Shown here: piece by piece, positions 32,701-44,700 of the stretch
Position numbering within the stretch: the stretch's first letter is position 1
Layout: each line of letters opens with the position of its first letter
Source of the DNA: Notospermus geniculatus
Taxonomy: Eukaryota; Nemertea; Pilidiophora; Heteronemertea; Lineidae
DNA: 64,000 bases
Direction: 5' to 3'
Assembly (NCBI GenBank): GCA_002633025.1
Contig: NMRB01000022.1
Span: forward strand, 782,111-846,110
Program-made: the position numbers and the translations under genes
The notes under the pieces: generated by a model
The model's database searches: none
The model's input: only the letters and a program-made list of their open reading frames with translations
What the model was told of the DNA's origin: nothing

Positions 32701-35700
32701 CACTGATGTCACTTTGAGTCGAATTGTTAGATTCCTGTCTTTTGACAGCATTCTGATGCAGACTCTTACTCCTCGTTAAGCAGGTGTTATGCTTCAGCTG
32801 GGCTTGCATAAACAACTGGTAGTCTATATAGGGGATGTCCATAGCTTGTTTAAGAGACACTGCAAAAGATATTGGTAAAATGGCACTATAGAGACAAGTT
32901 AGAAACAGGAATATGAGAGCAATTTAAGAGGTGATTGTCAAGATTCACAGTCTGGTTGATGCCTTCATTCCTTGGATCAGTTCTGGGTACCGGTTGCTTG
33001 GCCAACATTTCAGTACAGTGATCACTGAAGCAGCAAGACTTAATATCAAATCAAGTCCTTTTCTCTACTTACACGTAGCCTGAGAGCATAGCTGCAATGC
33101 AGTTGGCAGGTCACCTTCATTCTCTTTATCTGTTGATCTCTGCATTAGGTCTTCTGCCATACGTAGTAGGTGATCGAAGTGGTTCTTGAATCCTGTTGAA
33201 CAAGAATTGCCAAATTAAGATTCAGTTCCTTCAGCAGGAGAGAATTACACACAACATATTTGTTAAAACACATCGACAGCAACTGGCATCAGAACATGAT
33301 CTGCAACACCTCTAACTCACCTAGCTTCTCATAGGATGAAGGGTCGAGGTTACCCATGTTGATGGAGTTAGTGTTCCCCGGAATGTGATTCAGATTGGCC
33401 TGCATCAGTAAGCCCTGCTGTGATATGTCATTTCTGTTACCATCAACCGCATCTGAAAANACCTAACGATGGCTTCGGGAACATGGCTCCTGATCAGTCA
33501 CTGGTGACGTACGTGCTGCGCGCACTTCGCAAATTCAGCAACTCAGTAAAACTAGGACGGTCCAATCAGTCGTCATGTCCTGACTGCGTACATCGCAGTG
33601 ACTGAACGAAACTGGGTACAACTAGTCGCTAGAAAGTTGAACGTGCAACTCGCGGCGACTGGCAAAATCTCAGTTCCAGCGAGTCCCAAGGGTGCGTACA
33701 TCGACCCTTTCTGGCGACTGATTAGTCGCCTTCAGTTCCAGCTAGGTCCTCCCAGTCGCCAGTAGCTCAGTGGTGACTATTAGTTGTCTCCAGTCGCAAG
33801 TGTGATGTACGCTAGGCTTTAGGATTGTAATAACTTCCATTGCTTGTGTTACTGAAATGGTCAGCAAGTTAGGAAATGATGAGGAACTTACTTCTACTAT
33901 GTCTTGGTTGAATTGCTCCCGTGACAGGATAAGTTGTCTTTGGTGCTGTTGTAGGATCAATTGCCTGGCCGTCTGGATTAGCGTACATCAGCAGCAACGG
34001 TTGGTACCGCCCCTTGCAGCACTTGTCAATCACATCCTGGAAGTTACGACCCATCTTTTTGACAGTTGCATCATCGAAATATGTCCAACTTTGCGACTTT
34101 GTGTGCCACATGAATGTTGAGTAGTGTTTCCCATAGTAGCAGACGATGCCCATCAACTCATATTTGGTGTGGCGGGCATCACCATCTTTGACGAAGTTGA
34201 ACAACTGCAAAGCAATGAAAGGGAAAAGTGAGTAACTCATGCTGTTACCTGAACCTGGGAAGGAAGAGACAGTCAGTGTCAGAATGTCATTTCATCAGAA
34301 TTTGGTTGGAAGTCCAATCTGGCGGAAGAATCCTTGCTCTTTTGTGGTATGAGGGCATTTCAGATGAAAAGAGGAACAATTACTCAGATCAACAAAGAAT
34401 CGTAACTTACATCTGTCAGCCTTATATTTGTACCAATAGTCTCAGCAACATCAAGGATCTGATCAAAGGATGGTCGGTCTGAATCCCATATCAGACCCAG
34501 ACTCACGATATCAGGGTTGTTCATCAGGTTCCGTTTGATGAGGACCTTTCTCCCACAGCTCCCCTGCAAGAGAAAACACAAAGTTACATACTAGACAACA
34601 TCATTCCTTGGTCACTGAGGATGACTATGAAAAGTTCTAAGGAGAGGTATCAAACTTGAAAATGGCTCTTCCTCTGCCTCAACACGTGGCACTTTGTCAG
34701 CAGTTTCTAAATTCCCAAACAGGTTGATTTTACTTACTGGGCAGGCCCTGTAATCTCCAGCAGTATGAGCACGACCAATCAGCATACTGAACTTTTCTGA
34801 TGGGTCGAAATAGTGTCCCTCCTCCTCCATGAGAGTCCGTGCTTGGGAGCTGAAATAGGTGACGTGATTTTTAGGACCTTGTTTAACATCTACACGTATC
34901 AGAAGGTTTCTTAAATCTGCCAAGAATGGTTAGACCTACATGTACATAAGAGATTTGTGACCTGTGACAGCAAAATGAGTCAGAATGCGCACAGAAGAAG
35001 ACCCAAGTGATTCCACGGTTTGTTGATTTCAGGATTGTCTGCTGCTTGTGAAATTTGACTTTGTCCATTTCTGTAATTGTTCTGTGGTGTCATCTTGGGT
35101 CTTCTTTCCGGCGCATTCTGACTCATTTTGCTGTCACCGTACGGGTCACATGTTCTTCACCACATTGAATGAACTAAGGGAATCACAGTTGTTCAAATGA
35201 TACTTACGCCAAAGCTGTCGCAGAGACATACAACACCATCTGGTTGAAGGGAAGAGGTTCTGACGAGGCGCCACATGGGCATACAATCTGTTCAACAACA
35301 TTGAGAGAGAACTTCTGGTGAGGGATACAATGGGGAACCTGACACTTGTCTTCATTTTCTTCATGGGCGATGTGGTAGTGGATACGGTACAGGATATTCT
35401 CCTGGAAAGATACAAATGAATTCTGGAATAAATAAACTGGGGTTAACAAAATCTGTCAGAAAATATTCGACCATAAGTGCACTAATAGTACAAATGTATA
35501 TGAACACACTGAGGAAAGATCGAGGCACGGCTTAGTTTTAATCCCATCAAGAAAATCACTATGTTTTCTTCTACAATATGGTATCATAATACTTGGACAA
35601 CATGCAGGCCTAGCTGGCAGTCGGCCCAATCCTCGATCATTATGACACCCTTGAGCATTTTGGCGTTTTTCTGAAATGTTTTTCTAAAATCATGCAATAT

Positions 35701-38700
35701 AGTGCTCTATCGGCATGACCAGGACAGATCTGTCTACATGTACCATAAATGCCCAACAGAGGTCTCTACTAGTTGTTCCAGGAACCTTTGACAGGCAGTC
35801 CCGCCATTTATTCTCATTAACATATTGAACAAGCTCATTCATGAATGCCGACTAGTAATAGGTCACCCGTCCACACCTAAATTTTGACTGTCTGCCAAAT
35901 CTGAGGTGAGTCACCCGCCAAGGGTGATAAGCCCACATTTAAGGGGAAGTAAGGGGATTCGTCCAGCAGCATCAAGGGATTCAGTTATGCAATTCAACAC
36001 ATAAAGAAACCAAATATAACCTTCTGAATGGTTTATTTGCAGGATAAGAAAGGGACAAATTTGGCAGGGGTATCAAATTGAATGGGGAGTCTGGGAGGGA
36101 ACAATACTGCTGGTGGAATTGGCTAGGTGACAAATCGGATGGGAAACACCCCTTCTGGCACCCTTGAGGGGATTAGCAGAGGGATTCCTCCACTTGAACA
36201 ACTTGTTACAGCCACCACGCATCAACTCGAAACAGACAACCTTTGGACTTGATATCAACACCTGAACTTAAAGGCTAAAGCCTGATAATCCTCTGTGTGA
36301 ACAGATGCCATTTTATTTCACAGTTTCATTGACAATGTTCATCCTGTTGTAAATATCACAATCGATCATGAAGCAGACGACCTTAAGGTTGCATGATCAA
36401 CAGACGGTTGATCAATGAACCTACTACTGTGTTTACTACTAAAAACCCCAATTGAGTGTCCAAATCAATTTCAAGACACCCTGCCAAACATTTAAACTTT
36501 ATTTGAGATAAAGAAATACACTACTGAAGTGATTCACTCATGATTTCAATCTAAACGAAAACTATGCACTCAATTTGCTGTTTATATTGACTTGAGTAGA
36601 AAGGTTTACAGGAAAACATTAGAACCCATGTCAATATTTTGTATATTGAGCTAGTACAAATGTAGTAGTACTTTGAGTCACAAGAACCAGTCACCAATTC
36701 TCTTAAGGAATTAGAACCTGCAGAGGACATACACCTATTCCTGGACTGTAAACAGCATACCTTTCATAGCATACATTTTAATGAGATGTTTTCGCCTTTA
36801 GTTTACCGGTAAATTCCACACCTTCATGACTTTGCGAGATAAAGGATCGGACACTTGGGTAAGACATGCAATGACCTCTGAGCTAGACATGGAGGCTCAT
36901 TTTCAAAGTTGAAGAACATGCAACAGTAGATTGGAGCAAATGTTCGAAATTTGTCTTCTGATGGTGTCCATTTAAAGCAGTTTAAGAGACACCAAAATAA
37001 CCAGCACATCTGACAACGAGGCACAATAGGGTATTCTGTGATCTATTAAAGAGGCCAATTAGAGCTACATGAAATTTGCTGCGTGAGAATAGGAAACAAG
37101 AAAGCCTCCTTCTAGCTACCAGATGTCCAGCTTCAAAATGATTTCAAGATTTTGAGATAGACTCTCAAATGATGAGATAGTTGACTGTCCTGTATAAATC
37201 TTTTCTTTCAACAGAATGCATCTTTCAGGAGCTGAACAGCCACAACCATATGCTACACCACCGAATACCATAGACAAGATAGGAGTTCATTAGAGCTATT
37301 CAATGTGGAGTGGACAGAAGGCTCATCAGCAAATCGGAAATTAGTTGATCTTGAATGGAGACATGCAAGCTGTGGCTGTGCAATCTTTGTCTTGCAATTT
37401 TTCAAGGCAGCTTGAACATAATCCTAAAAGAGTGTCAAGGGTTTACAACATAGTTTCAATGGAATTGATTGACATGTCAGACATAAGCCACAAGACATGC
37501 TCTAAAAACAGCAAACCAACCAATGGGAACGAAGGATGACAATTTCTTCCTGTTCCCAGCCATCCCCCATTCAAAAGTGTCTATCAAACACCATATGGAA
37601 AGACAAAATTCTGAATAGAAGGGCAAGATTCCTGTCAAATTTCCTCAAGAGGCAAATTGAATTTTCCAGATATTTTCCTGGCCATCTAGCAATGATAAAA
37701 TCCAGTGAAATCATGGCAAGATTGACCAAGTGGACCATAAATATTTCTTGTAGTCCACTGGATAACCGACGCCTGATGTTGACTCTGCTACAATCATGCA
37801 CAGATGGAAAGATTTATTTTCAGAATCTGAACAAATGGCATTGAGATCGTGACAGAAATTAAATTTTCCACCTCCCTGAGTGGATCTGATTGTCATAGCG
37901 ATGTAAGGGTTCTGTTTTTATTACAGGGGGATGGTATCGACCTCCCTCCTCATTTGTTTGGCCACTTCATGTCCTGGAATGCAATCAGAAGTCCAGAAAA
38001 CTGCCTGCATTTTTACCATGAAATTCGATTACTGCTTAATTAAGAAATAACTTGGTTTGATGGTGCTGCAGATATCAAGTTTGGGAAATGGTATTCAGTT
38101 TCGTCACGACCAGCTAAACATATCAGTAGCTTTCCCGGGGCTCAAAAAGTAGCTGTTTTGCTGCTAATGGCTAAAAGCTTTAGGCCATACCACCCATGAC
38201 CAATCGAATGCTGGACAATTAGTTTGATAATTCCATCATCAGCTAATCATGCAATTTTACTTTTCCTTCCACACAAGTCCATTCACATATCAGTGTATGG
38301 GCTTCAATAAGTCATTTGAGAATACGTATACGGGGACATAAATGTATAAGGAACTGTCACTCAAATGCATAGGCATACACCCGGAAGCGTAAATATTGGA
38401 ATCCTAAGGTACACATAAGTTTAGTATTCTTAACATCATCCAAACAGGATTTCAAAAGTTTCTATATAAAATCTGTATGCCTTTCATGAACAGTTCTGTT
38501 AGGAATTGACAAGGTTGAGGCAATGGCTTAGCATAGTGGCCATGGGATACCTGCCATGCCATTTTCTATTCTAAGCAGGGTTAAGATGGAGATATGACAG
38601 CTGTTTATCACTTCAGTGCTGCTGTTGCTGAGATATTATGAATTCTCCACATCCCCGAGACATCTTAACAATGGAAAGAATCATATTCTTCAGATGATAA

Positions 38701-41700
38701 CGGATGCATAATCTAGATGCTGGCAGGGCATCATTTGACGACTGCCACTGATAACTACCACTGACAACTACCACTGATACCTCAGAATCTGTGATTAGTG
38801 AATTTATCATCACATTCCTGATTACCGGTAATCATTTAGTAATTACTTCCAGAGGCAGCACATTTTAGAATCAGAAAAGATATGGTGGAAAAGGGTGACT
38901 CTATGCCTTGAGGAAGCCAGTCATCTGATTCAACATATCTCTGTTGTTGTTAACTGAATTCAAACTGCATTCAAGGGGTATTCTCAAATCTAATGGTGAA
39001 AGCGATAAAATATCAAAGGACCAATGTTCCTCAGGTGACATAATTACCTGTTGGTGTGACACCAACCATCAGTTCTACCAGTGAAACATAAATGTGACCT
39101 CTTGTTGGCACTCAGGTGCATGAACCATTAACATCAGCAGGACCTAACTAACGATCATTATTTCTATATTCCAATCTAAAATTGGAACAATATCAATATT
39201 CTGCGAGCCATACTTTTGGAAATGAAGCTAATTACATTATAGATTCCACCCACTTTGAGTTTAATTTATAGAATCCAAGATGGTGACAAGATCCTTCCAT
39301 AGAATGAGAGTTGATACCTGTCACCGTGATTACAGTACCTTCAATGCTTAGATCATCAAAATCCAATTTCACTTCAACAGTGCTTCCTGGATAAGCCATA
39401 TGTCATGATGTCATTGCCTGGCTGGTTTAGATAGAGTTTAACGTTTTGATCACAAAATGGCTTCAAGATCCCTACACAGAATGAGAGTTGATATCTGTCA
39501 CCATGATGGTTACAATCTCAGTTGCGTTTCCTGATAGTGAAGGCAAATTCGTCACCGAATTTCGGAGACAACTTTACTTTTACTATCATTTTATATGTCG
39601 TTTTTTGTCCTGTATGTTGGATATCAGTCGCGTTTCCTGGAAAGCCATTACATTGCCTGGTTGGTTTTACATGTACGGTAGTAAAACTACCATATTTCTT
39701 CTGTCAATTCGAAGGATATCTGAAGTGTTTGAAATCTTAATCTCAAACTAGTTACATGATAATAAGTAGGAACACGAAGATGAGTAATGGTTGGTGACAA
39801 CAGGAAAAGCTTGCAGCAAAAACTCTCTGATCCTCTCTATCATTGTATTTAAATCCAACTTAGGAACCTCCAAGATGATTCTACGTTCAAGTTTGTGGGT
39901 GGAACCTCAAAAGTATCAATGCATTTACTCATCTGTACACAAGACAGACCTGATAGATTTGAAGCACTTTTTTTTCCAATTACAGTTTAACCATACACGA
40001 TTAATAATGCTTCATATCTCTCAAAGGACAGCTCAGGCCACAACCTGAATCTCACAAGATTTTCTATTATTGCATCGGATTCAATAATGCAGAATTCAAC
40101 CCAAGGAACTTATGTCCACAAAGCCTCAAGGGAGAACCTGATGAAAGGACCAATTAAGCTGATCGGGCTTACGGACAGTATGGTTCATTTTCACTTAAGC
40201 AGGATGTCCGCATATTGTTCTCAAGAAATTTTCACTCAGAATTCTTTGTAAGGGCAGGGTTTTCATGACATTTTTTTCAACATGGTCATGTCCAATATAC
40301 AAAGTTTTGGGAAGAGTGGGAAACCCACAGACGAAACTTCCTTCCGTTATAATTCAGTCGCTATCATTTTCCTTCCTGTTTTGTCTTAGTTAAGCCTATT
40401 CATTATCACCTGCTCATGATTGAATTGATATCATAAACATGCATTCCAGAATAGGAAAGCCTGAAAATAAATCCCTGTTTCAGAGCATGGTTTTCCTGCT
40501 CGGCCCTGTATACTTAGACTATCATGTGTAAGAGTACAAATGAAATTTATTAACACGCTGTCATTCAATGTCGGGTATCAAATAACCATTGCATGTTATT
40601 CCCAATTTAGTTTCATAATCCATCTAAACTCTGAACAAATTTATTTAGTTACGAATGTTGCGTCCCCTATTTTCCTTTCCTCATGCAAACAGATCCGGTG
40701 TCATGCAACATGTTTTCACAGTTCAGCAGCGTGACCATCAATGTACCCTAATTAAATTCTCGTGTGGATCAACATAGGGGTGTAAAAATAGGGACAAAGG
40801 GGGTGTGACCAACTGGAGGAGTTTGGTGCAGTAGAGCCACGGACAAAGGATCAAAATGGTGGACTTCATTAAGAAAATAACTATATGACAAGCAACGTTC
40901 AAAATGGCTGGTAATTTGTCTGCCAAACACTGCACTGTCTGTGTAATGTCTCCTGACTGGCACCTTGGTGAATATCGTTGGTGTTGATTAGCTAACTAAA
41001 TATATTATACTTTAAGGCCCTGAACTATTTTGACATTTTTTTGGCTCAGTCTGTCATGCCCATACCCATGTAGATAAATCCATAATGGCCTGTAATTGAT
41101 GAACAAAGGCCAAAATTCCAGGGAGTCAAGAAGCCATTAACTATCTTTGGTTTGGGGTAGGTGTGTGGAAAATTACTGAGACATCAGGTCTGCCTTTTCC
41201 AAAACAGCCTTGTCCTTGAGGCTAAATTTTAGGCTTAAGAAAAAGAGCGTCACCCTTAATAACTCAACAACCATCTGAGCACAAAAGAAAAATTTCCACA
41301 TCAAAATCATCCAACAAAGCTAATTGCAAAGTCTGATTTATGATTTTTCAAGTTTTAATTATAAAGTCCAATAAAGTGACAATATTTATGGTTGAATTAG
41401 TCATGCTAATCATGTGCTCATATTCCATTAATGATCAACCATGTCTTAAGATGGTTCCATCTACGATTATTCCTTTATCAACCATTCGACACATTGCTCT
41501 AATAATGTAATCGTATTGATTATGTCCTACCTAACCAGCAATAATCACCTTCGGGTGACAAAGAAATACACATGGGAGGCTCGTGTGGCGTAATGCATTC
41601 AGGCAACTCAATCTTCATGTGGCAGAGCGGGCCTCATCTTACTGCACAACTCTGACTGCAACTTGCTTTAGGTCTACACACATTTATGTCATATGAAAAT

Positions 41701-44700
41701 GCATCCATGGGTTCAAGGCGTCCATGGGTTCGTTTCTGGTAGGAAGCAATGTCTTTCACCTTAGAAACCCAATTTCTATTGCATATGAAAATGCATACAT
41801 ATACTTTTCATGAAAATGCATACATATACTTTTCTTTTAATTTTAGTGACATTTTGTTTAATGGACTCGATATTTCATGAGACAGAATGCAATAGATGCA
41901 TCTTCCCCAGCTCTATTCGATCACTTGCACCACAAACAACTTCATCCAAGTCAACTCACACGAACAGGTCTGCCACGTATGGTGCTGTAAAGCATAAGCT
42001 CCAAGTATTTTTATAGATAATCTTATAGTTTTGAAAACAATAAACACAAATAATAAGAAGGGAGAAAGTGTGTTTCTCATATCTTCAGAATTAAGCCTCC
42101 AATACTTTATATATAGCATAGCATAGTAAGTAGGCATTGTGGTCCTATTGGATCTTTGCCCGAAATTTTACCGTCAACAACATAAGACAGTGTCCTCCCT
42201 ACAGAAAGCAGTATGTTCCATTTCATTCCACCCTAACTTGACCATACTTGGTGTAGAGAAGTGTACACACTTCAATAGACTGCACTCAGAATATAAGTAT
42301 GTCGAGAAATCAAGAGGTGAATGCCAATAATCTATGCTAGCAACACCCCCATACATGCATAATGGCTTTCCAAACAAGTCTAGTCCTGCTTCCACTGAAA
42401 ACACACTTTGAAGAAAAGACATCACCTGGATAAATGTTTGTGTTTACAATGCCTTGTTTGTACACCTTTTGTTCTTTTCTGGGTCAACGTGTGCCCTGTC
42501 CTTTTGCCAACATTTCTCTTACAACGTCCACAAGTCCAGTTACTGTTGCAGGTTGTTTGAAAGCAAAACAAGAACAATGGCTTAGCAGATGAACTAGACT
42601 TTACAAGGTAATGCATACATTATGCTTTTAACAACAATTTAGGGTATGTCATCCAAGGCATATCACAAAATCAAGCAATGCATTATATATAATCAGAATA
42701 TCTGTAAGGACAACCAAGGACCTCGGGGTTGCCTTACAATAGGGGCCCTGAAGAGGCTGAAATTGAATATGCAACCCTCATGGTAATCTCCACCAAGAAG
42801 TCAACAGGTCACATTCATGACATCTAAAAATAGAGCCTCTTCGTCACTGCCCTAGGGCTGCAAAAGATAATCCCTTTCAACACCTCAACTAGATCTTTGG
42901 ATACCGTTTCAAGGCTTGTTGCAAATGACACTGACCGAAATCGTTCTCATGATTGTCATTAGAAATGCAACTTGACCATCTTGCATAAGACCATCATAGG
43001 AACGTTTTTCATCAGTTCAATGACAACAAATTTGACTGTTTGACCTTGAAATCATGACTTCAGATACCTTCCGGATTCATTATGGACAGTCCCCTTCACT
43101 CAATGAACAGGATGAGTCATTACAAGCAGTTTTATATTACCACCTCTGCCATCACAATGTCCAAGAATACAATGACATTGATGTGGACAATGTGTTGGGG
43201 AGATCCTCTCAAATTATCTGCAACTCGACACTCCACACAGGCACCGACACTCCACACAGGCACCTTCATATCAGATAAAACAGCAATTTGCAATTACAAA
43301 TTTAAAGACCCATGAAAGTTAAGAACCACATCAAAGCTAGAACCCTCAGCCAATTACTTCTTCCAATTAAGCACACTGAACATTAATAAAGCAGTAGCAA
43401 GCAGCTGCGGCAACCATTGAGCTATCATAGTGGATTCAACAAAGAACACACAATATCAAGTCCTTTTTTAATCGATACCCAATCTGCGTTGTTATTTATC
43501 AGGATTATGCCAGATCTGTCCTCAACAAGAACCTTGCAGGAGACAAAGAGCTGGATTAGAAATTATCTCCGCGCAACATGCTGCTGAACTCTTGGCCGAT
43601 GAAGAGCTTTGTCCTGGAGAGAATGCTACACACGCTTCGCAATGATATCGTCTCCGCATCTCCATCTTATTTCATGCCACACTGGTAACCACACACGGGG
43701 CAATTATGCTTCCGAAATATTAATTAATGGGGCGAGAGGTTTAGCGAGCCTGTTGCAAGAAAATTATGACAGACCCACTGGTGCAGATAAATTAGATTCA
43801 ACAAAATTGACTTGTAGTCGAGATGGACAGCAGCGTGCGTGATCCGGCAACAGCATGGAAACTGTCTTCACAACTGAAACAATGCAGAACGATCACAACT
43901 ACGCCAACAGAACACTGGACACAGCAAACTGAATACAGCAGGAGTGATGCAAGTCCAATCGTTACCACGGCAACAACATCACCATCAAAACAACTCACAA
44001 TTCTTCCAAAATTATTCCTAAAATAGCACACCTTTGGTATGGAACCTCCCATTTGGAAAAAGTGCTATTGTATGAAATGGATTTGATATGACAGCATAAC
44101 AAAACCAACCCCATCAAAACAGGTTGGCCATTGAAAGGGGCATATAAATCACCAAATACAAGAGTAGAGATGACATAAAGTCCCCAAGACCCTATAGAAT
44201 AAGAAAGGTATTTAGATGGTTACCATTCATTGCTTAGAAAGTGATACACAGAAGACTAGTAATAGATATCCTTACCAATTCTGCTTTTTGATGACAAGAG
44301 GAGTAGGCCTACTTGTAGTTCATATCATTTGTGCACCATTTGTCTGGGTCGGTAGGCATGGATGCCCCTACTGACAATCCATTTGGCCAGCTGTTTGCTT
44401 CAGACCAAAGTCTATTATGAAGGCACCATGTGTTTTTACCACTCCGTGCTGAACACTATTTGCAGGATGATGGAATGGAAGTTTGCAATCCTCTTCAATT
44501 CCTGCTGCAGCAAATTTCTTACACAGCTGACCACACAAAAAGGCATATTCAATCAAAAGCACAGCCACAGTTCATTTCACTGCCTGAGTTTTTCAAGTCT
44601 TCAGTTGTTGTTTTCATCACCGTACATGGAAATAATGGTATTTGGTATGACTACAAAACATTTTTAAAAACTTCCACGCCCACACTTTTTAAATCTTTGT

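Larger units (their letters stand above)
25475..40092. repeat. Duplicated segment, copy 2 (14,618 bp)
   Basis: Second collinear copy in the same orientation. Its end ATAATGCAG at 40,092 matches the end of copy 1 at 25,474 and is followed by unrelated AATTCAACCC. It is shorter because about 2.39 kb equivalent to 16,405-18,790 is missing at the N at 33,460, and because copy-1-specific insertions are absent. It carries its own insertions at 27,633 and 28,312. Divergence from copy 1 is a few percent in introns. Confidence 0.95.
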
